From Ophiocordyceps camponoti-saundersi (nom. inval.) (taxonomy: Eukaryota; Ascomycota; Sordariomycetes; Hypocreales; Ophiocordycipitaceae), in NCBI GenBank assembly GCA_003339415.1, contig PDHQ01000030.1:134109-198108 (forward strand): 64,000 bases of DNA. Reading direction: 5' to 3'. A program made the translations under genes and the position numbers. The notes beneath the pieces were generated by a model. The model was given only the letters and a program-made list of their open reading frames with translations, searched no databases and was not told where the DNA came from. Shown here one piece after another: positions 55,001-64,000 of this stretch. The stretch's first letter is position 1, and each line of letters opens with the position of its first letter.

Positions 55001-55576
55001 CGCAGCTCTCCTGATCACAAGGTATCGGCACGTCTTGGAGCATCTTTAAAACCTGATTTGTCGACGCTTGGATGGGCCCTATCTTAATCCTCGTGAGAAG
55101 AGCGGTTGCTTTCGTTGGATCGACGTTGAACTTGTACTGAAGAAGAAAATCGGGCTTTTTCTTCCCGGGCTTAGTGGGGATATTAACCATGTCTTTGCTA
55201 CCGCCTTGTCTGACGAAGAAGCCATCACTCGCATTGAAAGCGTCAACTGATCCAGAAGGTCCCTCCGAACTTGCAATTATGGGCCAGTGAAAGAATTTCA
55301 AGTCGTTTTCGGCAATTGCTCTTTCGTATGGTTTGTATTTAGGGCGGATGAACAACGCAAGAGCGATAGTTTTCCGCTCTACTTTGTTTAGATCTTTTTC
55401 AATAACAGGAGCATCTCGCTTCCTGAGTTCCCTGCTTCACAGCAAGTAAGCAGGGCAAGAATCATATAAGTCACGTTTTGAAGTTTGTTAAGAGAAAAGT
55501 AAATAGGAGAAATGCGCAAAACTTACACGTTTTGTTGGCAAGGAAGACTTGATGCAGTCGAAGCTAGATTCAACAT
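52076..55576 (-). CDS. Large multi-exon Cys-containing protein, enterotoxin C-terminus-like
   Basis: Eight exons inferred on the minus strand: 55527-55576, 54630-55431, 53233-54576, 52691-53170, 52429-52539, 52275-52364, 52177-52215 and 52076-52114, about 984 residues. All introns are GT-AG (GTAAGT, GTGAGT, GTAAGA donors) and keep frame, including a 53-bp intron at 54577-54629 that explains an apparent frameshift. A 12-bp extra exon at 52612-52623 is also compatible. The N-terminus is short with a weak signal and a KR dibasic site near 22. Residues about 343-430 contain hydrophobic helices (LGRVAALTVIAPFAGCVMEA, LLCLVDDLLIFTPLWPLGVL). The C-terminal third is Cys-rich. From memory this central region resembles the non-catalytic part of fungal heat-labile-enterotoxin-like proteins of Hypocrealean pathogens. 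No ADP-ribosyltransferase domain is recognised, so any toxic activity is unsupported. Confidence 0.55.
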
Positions 55577-57017
55577 ATCTGATCCCCGTCTGCTAAGCTG
55601 TGATAGCTGCGTCAGGCTACTAGCAAAATGAGGCTATAAGAAGAAACAAATGAAAAAGGAGAGGGAGACGGAAGCCCAAAGCCGGTGACTCATGATGCTT
55701 TATCTGGATCCTGGCAGATGGGTAAAACAGACAAAGGCTTACAACCCTACATAAAACGATTAGATGAACGATAGTGGCCTGTTTCTATTTCATGGACTCG
55801 GAAAGTGATCCAGGCCAGTTGCTACTTGCTATCGGGAGAAGAGTCAGTGCTTGAGGTTAGCTGCAGCGCAAGATCACAGGTAAGGCAGACAGCACGCTCA
55901 CAGCCCCGTGGGGAGAGCTTCCCAGAAGGGATAGTCTAGAAGAGACTATTCTAAACATGGTGGGAACAAGGAGCCAAGAGAGTAATAGGATATGTAGGTA
56001 CACAGGACCGATCATATTCATGTATATATGCTATTTAATCACTCTTTTTTCGTCTGTCGCCCAAATGGGTAGTTCGTGAGCAGACTCTCTTAACAGTGTT
56101 TTTGAATTCGCACTTTACACTTCAAGTTGGATTTACCCCCTATATAAACAGAGACGAATTGCTTTCTCCGAGCCGTGCGTAGGCCGCCTGCCTTGTGTTG
56201 TTTGAGGCAGCCTTCTTGAGTCGTACATGGTCAACTTATCTTGGACTTGTAGCACTAATCGCTAGTCCACCCCCGCAAGGCAGCCTGCCTTGAGTCGTGC
56301 AAAGCCGCTTGCCTCGCAATGCTTGCAGGTAGCCTGCCTAAAGACATCTGTGAGTGACCTGTTCGGACCCCGTGATGATACTATACAGGCTTTTCTAGTT
56401 CCAGGACGCTGTCTGCCTCTAGTTCTTCTGTGTAATAAATAGGAGCCTATTCATTTCCTAAATTCAAGCGTATTTCCCTGCCTTTTGGCACTTCGGTATC
56501 CCAGAGTCATACCCTACCATGCTTCAAATACAGGTCATTTTTATCACATGAAAACTTAGCGAGCCAGCCTATTGCGGCACAAGGTGAATAGTACACAGGG
56601 TTATAGCTCTAACATTATTTCTGCCTCAGGACTCAGGAGTCAGGACCTAGAAATATAAACCCTGTCCCTTATAAAGGTTGCAGCATGAATAAGAAACAAC
56701 GGACTGGATGTAGGCAGACTGAGATACTACACGACTCGGGACGGGTTTTATACGGAATTACTTCCGATAGATGCGGCCTTGACTTACAACGTACCTGGGC
56801 AACTTTTCCGATACGGATAATTTTTCCTGCCTCCCCCAAGCCCCAGCGCCATGAGCTCTGAGACGTAGCACACAGAGTATTAAAAATCATCGGAGGTAGT
56901 GTTTCTACTACTGGCCGTGGTCTATGCATACGCGACAAAACACTCCGCTGGGTAACAAACAGGCGTCCAAATGCAGTGTTCATGTTGATCCCTGTCTGCT
57001 CCGGCTTCATTCATAGA
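55577..57017. other. Intergenic between accessory genes
   Basis: Promoter side of the large Cys-containing gene and 3' side of the crystallin-like gene. Frames such as 56669-57010 have no recognisable content. A 43-bp imperfect repeat is listed separately. Confidence 0.5.
56171..56335. repeat. Imperfect 43-bp direct repeat pair
   Basis: Units at 56171-56213 and 56293-56335 align over 43 bp (start AGYCGTGC, end CAGGTAGCCT or GAGGCAGCCT). The differences are mainly C/T and G/A transitions, as expected after RIP or drift. The intervening 79 bp contains further GCCTGCCT copies. Confidence 0.6.
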
Positions 57018-57508
57018 TCATGAGCGCACACAGCGGGCAGAGCGACCACGCGGGTTGCGAAGTCGCGCGTCATCCTTCCTGTGACTTCTACCCGGGCCAC
57101 TGCAAGAAATTTGGCTGTCTCCATCGTCAGAGCTGCTCGTCACAGTTGTCTTGGAGCTGGTAGCGACTTACTCGAAGACTGTGCAGACAGCGTTGCCGCT
57201 GACCCGGATCGAGTGCACATTGTCGCGACTGACCTCGTTAGGCAGTGTTCGCTGGGCAGATAGGGAGAATTACTCACAGAGGACCACTGAGTTCGACGCA
57301 CGGCGTGAACTCCAGCACTCGCGAGGCGCCGCGGAAATTCGTCTCCGAGTAGAGTATGCCCTGAACAGAAATCACGACTTAACTGCCAGCCACCTCTGAG
57401 CCTGATCTGGGCGATACTTACCGCAGCAAAGATACTATCACTCTGTCCGGTCGACTTTTCGGCGAAGACGGCGGAGGCGCCGAGGATAATCAAGACGGCG
57501 GCGCGCAT
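57018..57508 (-). CDS. Small secreted beta/gamma-crystallin-like protein
   Basis: Four short exons: 57422-57508, 57278-57360, 57172-57228 and 57018-57114. They give a 107-residue protein, with all introns GT-AG and frame-restoring. The signal peptide is MRAAVLIILGASAVFA. The mature part begins with a Greek-key-like signature: LYSETNFRGASRVLEF (Y-x4-F-x-G-x-S), then CVELSGPL. Next come RDNVHSIRVSGNAVCTVF and DQISCSGPGRSH, matching the repeated strand pattern and paired cysteines of fungal crystallin-like small secreted proteins. The acceptor of intron 2 was chosen because it alone keeps this pattern in frame. The tail is basic (RLRNPRGRSARC). Family role is unknown; related folds bind calcium or act as secreted inhibitors/killer proteins. 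Confidence 0.6.
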
Positions 57509-57612
57509 TTTGACAAGCCCTACTCCTAAGATGATGGGAAATATGCCTTTGTTCTTTATTCCAGCATCAAAGCTAGGAGCTAAAATAGAAGCCTACTGAG
57601 GACGGGTTCCCC

Positions 57613-57619
57613 TTATATA
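57613..57619 (-). promoter_or_regulatory. TATA box of the crystallin-like gene
   Basis: TATATAA on the minus strand, about 105 bp upstream of the ATG at 57508. Confidence 0.5.
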
Positions 57620-58049
57620 GCCGAAATCCCAGCCTGGGGAATATGTTACAGCTGCAACGACGATCATTAACGCCTACGGCTGTAGACCGTTGGATTGAGC
57701 CGATGCAAGGGCTCTACTTCGGGACCAGCACCAAATGCTGACGTCCTTGGATCGAACGCTCCCGCCAGCTGCAACAAATATTGGCTCAAGTGACTGATGA
57801 GCAGTGCCTGGTGCCGAGTTATCCAGGACTTACGGCTAACCGGATGAATTAGGCTGCATGTAAGCTTACACGCAGGTAGAATTCATTGAGTACAGAGTGC
57901 GATCTGCTAGCTTAAGAGCTTGAGATCTTCGGCTTAGCTATGAATACGGTAAATCTTCTGCGTCTATACAACGCAGGCAATCTTCCATCGTCTGTTGTGT
58001 GTAAATCTGGTTGTTGAGGGACGAATAATAGCAATGATATCCTCCTCTC

Positions 58050-58190
58050 TCCCGGGCTGCTGTAAATTACATCTTGATAATTGCTCTATCGGCCGAGCCG
58101 GAGCGTATCTTCTCCCACAAGTCAATCCTGCGTAAAGTGACGGAGATGCCGTTAAGGATTAAGTGGTTTAGTGTACGGATAGAAAGCAAC
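58050..58190 (+). pseudogene. Possible hAT transposase C-terminal relic
   Basis: One frame reads IIALSAEPERIFSHKSILRK, resembling the dimerisation-region motif of hAT transposases (typically A-x-SAEPERVFS). Only about 40 residues are recognisable, the conserved follow-on (WDR-type) segment is altered, and no full transposase or terminal repeats are seen. Treated as a degenerate fragment. Confidence 0.35.
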
Positions 58191-58431
58191 CTATCTGACC
58201 CAACGCTAGGCAATCAGCCGCTAAGCAGCAGATCAGTCATGCATTCGGACGAAGGTCCCTTGCTGTTCCGACATCGAGAAATGATTAGAGAAGGTGCTAT
58301 TATCACTACTGAGCTCGGTAATTATCTACGTCACTCTGCTTTTCTCCTCAATGTGCAACTCGGCTTGGCCTATGTCTTTTGCAAGCTCTGAAGCTTCAGT
58401 TACTATTAGCTACTCACATTGTCTTACAGGG

Positions 58432-60044
58432 CTAATAGCCCTCTACTCCGATAGCTAACGGGTTAGAAAATATGTTCTTAGGATCGACTGCTTTCTTGAT
58501 GCTTAAAAGCCGGTTATAACTGGAGCCGTAATAAAGTCGATGTGCTTCTGTGGCACTCAGTCCAGGATCGATATAGTTCGCATACCCTCCAAACCTGGTA
58601 TCTGGCATTTTCTCAGTTATTGCGTCGTCGATACCTTGGATAAACTCGGATAAGAAATTATCGAACGAGTCATTTAGTTTGACTCTGCCAAAACTCTGAA
58701 ACACCCATAATGTGTTGCGAATCCCGTAAGACGACCACGAGCCGTTGTAAATGTTAATCTGACTATCAGGGCCACCATAGAGATTAACAAGACTGTACCA
58801 GCTGAACGACTCCTTGACCTTGGTCCTTCTCTCCTTAGCATAAGTAACGTAGGCAGTTAAGGCTTCTCTAGTCAAAGGCTCTGCAATGGTGAGAGATTTG
58901 GCGTAAAAGTTTCTCTGAAGTAAATACTGTCCGGGCTTATCTGGCTGAGCGAGCTTGGAGATTTCATCCGTGCCATGATTATGGAGCGCTTGGCTTTGGA
59001 GCCAGTTAACCTCTCGAACGGTCTGGAACTCGTCGGAAAGATCTGGGAGGCCACGCAGTATTTCGGGAGCGATCCGCTGGTTAAATTCGTCCAGTGGTCC
59101 ATGGAACTTGCCTCGGACCAACAACCTCGTCTGGTTAAGAAACCATCCCCAAGACAGACGCCGATCCTGCAAAGTAGTATTGAGGGCAAAATCTTGAATG
59201 TGCTGGAGAGCCGCAACCGCCATTGGCGTATCCCTCGTTACGTCACTAAGATTAAATGACCAATAAACAAGGGATTCGGGCGCGGCTTGTGTGCGGATAT
59301 TGAATTTTGTGACGACACCGAAGGACTCTCCAGCTCCGCGGACGGCCCAAAACAAGTCGTTGTTCATTTTGGACGAAGCATTCACAACTGTGCCGTTCGC
59401 CAGCACTATCTCAAAGGACTTAATGTGATCCAGAGACAACCCCCACAGCCGAGATTCGAAACCATAGCCGCCGTGAAGGCTGTGACCACCGAACCCAATG
59501 CCAGCGCAGGTTCCGTGGCTTATTGCACGCTTTCCGTCATCAAACAGGGCTCTGTCAAGATTACCCAAACGCACACCTCCACCGACATCGGCGGAAGCGT
59601 CTTGTTTTATCTCAACCTGGTTTAAGAAAGCCAAGTCAATGATAATACTACCGTTTTGGCCACCCAAGCTGTGAGACGCGTATGAGTGACCACCACTTCT
59701 AGCTTGAACCTATTTCAGCAATTAGCTCGGCACTGTAATTATCTACGATTTAAATATTTAGAAGAGAAGAAACAAGTACCTACCTTGAAGCCACCGCAAC
59801 CAGAGGCACATTTGACCGCTTCAGCGACTTGATTGGTGCATTCGGCCGTAATTATAGCGGCAGGTGTAAATGGAAGTCGAATGTTGAAGGGGCTTGACAG
59901 ATTGGAAAACTTTTGTTGACCTTGAAAGAAAGAAGTGACGTGGGCCAACTGCAGGCACTTTCTAAGGCACGCCTCGTCTTTGGCTGATGCTAATAAGACG
60001 AAGAAGACACCAATAAGAAAACCTCGAAACAGGCCCAAGTGCAT
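58432..60044 (-). CDS. Secreted FAD-linked oxidase (BBE/AA7-type, bicovalent FAD)
   Basis: Two exons, 59784-60044 and 58432-59709, give 512 residues; the intron (GTAGGT...AATAG) restores GGFK|VQARSGGHSY. Signal peptide: MHLGLFRGFLIGVFFVLLASA. The FAD_binding_4 domain carries RSGGHSY with His95, the N1-type FAD attachment, and ISHGTCAGIGFGGHSLHGGY with Cys155, the second covalent link. Both residues of the bicovalent signature seen in glucooligosaccharide oxidase and berberine-bridge enzyme are therefore present. The BBE C-terminal element is YYGSSYNRLLSIKKAVDPKN. Several NxS/T sites fit a secreted glycoprotein. Substrate could be an oligosaccharide (AA7 type) or a specialised metabolite. An NRPS-like gene lies 7.4 kb away, with other secreted-protein genes between. 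Confidence 0.88.
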
Positions 60045-62859
60045 TATTACTGGCGCAGTCTTCTGTTTCCGTACCTGATAAGACCAGTACTGAACAAACG
60101 GAAACAAGTATTCGGGGTGAAAACTATGTGTGATTTAGGTCAAGGGGCTGCATCTGAATTTAAGCGACACACTCAGCAAGAGAACGAGCCACTGCGATTT
60201 CAGGCTCGCAAATGGAGATGTTTATTGAAGATGTGTGTGGACGGTGGTGGACACGGCACAGTCACAACTCTTTATCCTATCAGTAAGGTCTTTTGAATTC
60301 TCGCTTGTTTCACTTGGTTCTGCAGCCTGACCACGGAACCATACTATATCGATGCAAGCAATAACGCTGCGGGGGGCGAGACACCGGATTGAAGTCTTGG
60401 AGAAAATGTCAAATAATATGTAACGGAACCGTAGCTGCAAAGTGGCGAGTGACTAGCAGTGTTGTGTTGACGAATCAGGCGGTTCTGATAACGACCCGTC
60501 CAATATGCAATAAGTGTACGGATAGGGTTATGCTTTCAAAGGTATGCAAGGCCTACTCCGTATAGTCTGTGTAATGCCCAGTTTCATATGCAAGGCATCA
60601 GAAGATATCTTTTCTATCATGCTCATATATAAGCTTACACACCACCTTCCTAGGCAGTAGTTAGTGATAGTATGTTAATATGTTGGTAGATTAGCAGTGA
60701 TATATTCCTGAACTCAAGGCGTTATAGGAAAGTCTTCTTCCTATTTTAAGGGAAGACGACGGGGCTGATTCTTTATTTTAACTAGTAGTATATCTCAGTT
60801 TCTTTTTCTTCCAGATATGTGTGTCCCGTTTATGAGCCGTGTAGCGGTTGCAGATCCAAGACGTAAATACGTATGCAAGATAAGCAAATTAAGTAGAAGG
60901 TAAGGGATTCTCTCGCCTACTCACTAGTTGTGCATAAAGAGAGAAACTTGTAGCGTATCCACGCACCTGTAGAGCGGGGGAGAAGGAGGAGTTCCCCGAT
61001 GCAGATGCGGGTGACGACACTACGCCCGCGGCTAGAGACTCTGATAGATTGCCCATTAAGTCGTGTGCGATATTTCTAATCGTCGAGTCAAGCGGTCAGC
61101 CTTTACTAAAACCCCAACCCCCCCCCGCCCCTCCTTATGGCACTGGTGTCCCGAAGTAGCCAATCGTGCATTTTCTTACCCTCTCTTCTCATCTGGAGTG
61201 TAACGTTTTCGTGTGCGTGCATATCTCATTCATGCGAAAGCGTGCCCATATCACTTGCTCACCCACTTAGCAAAGGACTTGCTGGATCCAGGGTTTCCTG
61301 CTCAGCTACTTTCAAGATTTCTTTCTTGTGCTACTATTTTCATTGCTAAGAGGTAACTTAGTTTCGGCTTAATCTAGGGAGTTCTTCTATTTTCATGAAA
61401 AAATAATGTCGGAGGCGTTTCGAGTCTGACAGAAACTTAACATATTCTTCTTCCTCAGTCAACATTGCTTCTGACGTGATTTCGGGAACTGTAACAGTCT
61501 CTGGCGTGACAAAACACATACGTTAGTCCAACTGCCAAAGGTAGAAGATTCCGCACATCGAGCCAGAGCCGCTCGGTACGTTTTATTTAGCGCCCTGACC
61601 CGAAAATAGAAGACACAAAATTCTAGGCCACTAGACGTCTAAGGAACACAGCGCAGTTTGTCGATGGAGCATAGCATGAGTCCGAATCTGGGAAAGTAAA
61701 ACCTTCACTAATTGTCCTCTACAGAAGGTCTGGTTTCGGTAAAGAAACTTGAGTGGGATTAGTAGGCTCGAGGAGCTGAGCCATGAGAGTGCTGATCGCT
61801 CATTCGGCTCTCCTGGCTCGTTGACTTATTAGATTTAAACGAGTTCTCCAGGTCGAAACGATGAAGATGGATCTCCTGACAGCCGCTTCACATTTTGCGC
61901 AGCCTGGCTGGGATTGCGTGCATATCCCGAACGCCTTACTCAAGGACTCTGGGAAAGCTTAACACGTCCGGAATATTAAATTACATTGTTAACCCAGCAA
62001 CCTGACGCCTCGCCCTCTCAGCGCTATATCGTGACAGCGGAGAGGGCGAGAGCGCTTGAAGATTATTTATTTTTGCGAAGGTTTCCAGCACTGTTCATGT
62101 GCCTGGCAGGAGAGGTTCGAAATCTGATGATAATGGCTCGAGTCACTGCGGGTTGGAGAAAGATGACAAGAGACCTCAAAAACTCAGGTGTAGTAAAAGC
62201 CAAAGGAAATTACTCGATGATACTAGGTAAGATCTTGCTCTTCGTTTACACCTGTCATGTCTCTTTGCCATGCCTCTTTCGAGTTAATTAACCTCGGCGC
62301 AAAGACTGCTATCTAGTCTATCCGTATGAACCTCGCATTTTGAGATAGACCTCAGACTTTCACGCCGAAGGGTTCATTGTCACTGACTCACAACGCTTAT
62401 GAGGCGCAGTCCGGACCAGAACTGTGACGAAGAGTTGCTAGTCCATGATGTTAACAATCACTGGAGTGGATCAGTCGCTGAAGTTACACAAGCGATTCTC
62501 GTCTTGCGCCTGACTGCAAAGCCTTGCCGTCATTCGGCCTCTGATTCAAGGTATTAAGGTCGTCGGAACCCGCGATTGTCCCTATTGGACGACAACGTGA
62601 ATAATAATGCCCATGTCCGTACTATCTGGTGTTACCTGCAATTAGCGCGCAGGTGCAGATATTCACATTAAATGCTAAAGATAATTGACAATTGCAGTGA
62701 ATCTTTCACCAAGGGTAATTGAAGAGGTGAGATCTAACCAGAGACTAATAAATTCACCACCTTTTCTGCTCAGGTACAGCAGTTCCAAGATACTGCTACG
62801 GGTTCGCTAATTCTACACTTACCTCTCTGCCTACCTGCCAACCCGATTACCATCCCGCT
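60045..62859. other. Gene-poor intergenic region
   Basis: No supported gene in 2.8 kb. A frame at 61986-62291, rich in Arg/Leu and ending at a GTAAGA, could be an orphan or decayed exon but has no start, signal or homology I can see. Poly-C near 61118 and short AT-rich stretches. No tRNA seen. Confidence 0.5.
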
Positions 62860-63471
62860 ATGACATCAAACACTCGGCGGGTGCCGGTGTATAGGGATGC
62901 AGGTCCTTCCAGACACTTTAGCGCATCTGACCCTTCGCTGCGCAACAACGAAACCGGAGAAGACCACCTGGCCTATTTCAGCGAGCCATGTTCGCCCGAG
63001 CGCGGTCAGCTCAGAGAAAATACGATCACTCTGCAGGAGATTAAGGAAATTATTCAACGTGTGCAAGCAAGACACGAGAAAAGGAAAAGGGAGAAATCTC
63101 GCAAAAACGAGAACAAGAAGAAGAAGCAAAAAGAAGCTATGGAAAGGCTTCAGTGCTGGAAAGAGGACGCAAATAACTTGCTGAGCGTCGTGGAACTTGA
63201 GGAGGACGAGATGAAGAAAATGCCCGCTACTCAGTATTGGACGAGCCTCAGGGAGCGAGTGTCGTCTTATGTGACTCGAGAGAGGGAGTTAATAATTCAG
63301 ATCAGAGATCGGGTATTGATTCGCAACCAGGACACGGCAACGAAGTCATCAGTTCAGGACAGGCTGAGGCAGCTGCGTGACGACATTGCAACCGATATGG
63401 ATTTTAATGAAGCTCTGCGGTCGATGCATGTGAACCGGGTTGAGCTAGCATTAGGACTCACACGTCATTGA
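62860..63471 (+). CDS. Basic coiled-coil protein, unknown function
   Basis: Single exon, 203 residues, no signal peptide. The N-terminal about 55 residues are polar. Residues about 58-105 form a strongly charged helix with long Lys/Arg runs (EKRKREKSRKNENKKKKQKE), a likely nuclear-localisation and coiled-coil segment. Further helices run to the C-terminus (SLRERVSSYVTRERELIIQI, VQDRLRQLRDDI). No DNA-binding motif is complete, and no family is recognised. It stands between the gene-poor stretch and the terminal RIP-like tract. Lack of homology evidence leaves expression uncertain. Confidence 0.5.
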   Translation: MTSNTRRVPVYRDAGPSRHFSASDPSLRNNETGEDHLAYFSEPCSPERGQLRENTITLQEIKEIIQRVQARHEKRKREKSRKNENKKKKQKEAMERLQCWKEDANNLLSVVELEEDEMKKMPATQYWTSLRERVSSYVTRERELIIQIRDRVLIRNQDTATKSSVQDRLRQLRDDIATDMDFNEALRSMHVNRVELALGLTRH

Positions 63472-63609
63472 AGAATTCCGTCACTGTATAGAAAAAAGGA
63501 CGAGTGCGGGATTGCTTATATACGTATGCCGTCCGCAGAGCGCAGGGTTATACTGAATGAGAAGCACACCTTCGTCGGGGTTTACCGTTTAGGACAGCTG
63601 CGACTGTGA

Positions 63610-64000
63610 GTCAGTATATATATAAGTATTTATATTTGCCACGGCACCTATTCCTATTAGATACGATATTACTAAAATTAGCGGTACGTACCTCGTAACT
63701 AAGATTTTTTTCCCGCGCCACGCTACGCTATATAATAGCGGTATAAAGTCCTTAAGAAAAAAAAATATTACTCGTAATCCCTAAGTACCTAATTTTCTTA
63801 AGCGCGCTTTACGTTTAATAGCTACTATATATTACGGAAAATAACTACGGTAGCTATACGCTAATATATATATATAAGCACCGATATATATAAGTATTTA
63901 TATATATATTAATATATATATAAGTACTAATATATATATATAGGTATTAGTATATATAAGCTAATATTAATATATATATAAGTATTAATATATATATAAA
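63610..64000. repeat. RIP-like AT-rich tract at window end
   Basis: AT-rich DNA with dense TATATA/TTAATA and very few CpA/TpG, no usable frames. It looks like the 43.9-45.8 kb tract and continues beyond the window. Confidence 0.65.

Larger units (their letters stand above)
57509..58431. other. Intergenic, with possible transposase relic
   Basis: This holds the promoter of the crystallin-like gene at one end. The rest is featureless apart from the possible hAT relic listed separately. Confidence 0.5.

Noticed and set aside
61986..62291. Open frame with Arg/Leu-rich content ending near a GTAAGA donor
   Set aside because: No ATG start, no recognisable domain and no convincing partner exon. Mentioned only as a possible orphan exon.

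Overview
This window is nuclear DNA of a filamentous ascomycete. Genes carry short GT-AG introns of about 50-90 bp with CTAAC-like branch sites. Start codons sit in fungal contexts. The core genes (FAB1, MDM12, VPS28, NOC2, a Cep57-type spindle-pole protein, threonine dehydratase, MsrA) read like those of Sordariomycetes. AT-rich tracts almost free of CpA/TpG have the look of repeat-induced point mutation (RIP). A large cysteine-containing protein of a type I associate with insect- and nematode-pathogenic Hypocreales suggests that order; this last step is inference.

Layout. About 0.8-43.2 kb is a conserved housekeeping segment: a BolA-like protein, a small secreted Asn/Pro-rich protein, an NAD(P)-binding oxidoreductase, an orphan all-helical protein with terpene-synthase-like metal motifs, a conserved orphan, FAB1 (PI3P 5-kinase), MDM12 (ERMES), VPS28 (ESCRT-I) divergent from NOC2 (60S biogenesis), a Cep57/Ppc89-like coiled-coil protein, a gene-poor stretch (27.1-31.8 kb) holding one small secreted protein, a GH76 enzyme, threonine dehydratase, a double-cNMP-binding/F-box/LRR protein, a mitochondrial BAX-inhibitor/GHITM-type membrane protein and MsrA.

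About 43.9-45.8 kb is a RIP-degraded repeat relic. A second AT-rich, RIP-like tract starts near 63.6 kb and runs off the window. Between them lies an accessory block of about 18 kb. It holds a secreted Cys-containing protein with an internal duplication, an NRPS-like A-T-R enzyme whose reductase domain has Phe where the catalytic Tyr is expected, a roughly 984-residue enterotoxin-C-terminus-like protein assembled here from about eight exons, a 107-residue beta/gamma-crystallin-like secreted protein, a bicovalent-FAD (BBE/AA7-type) secreted oxidase, a possible hAT transposase relic and a basic coiled-coil protein.

The accessory block reads as a small secreted-effector and specialised-metabolism island. 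The NRPS-like enzyme and the FAD oxidase could act together, but nothing in the sequence proves it. No tRNA, rRNA, CRISPR or intact transposon was seen. Exon borders are hand-derived from splice signals and reading-frame continuity. No database search was possible.
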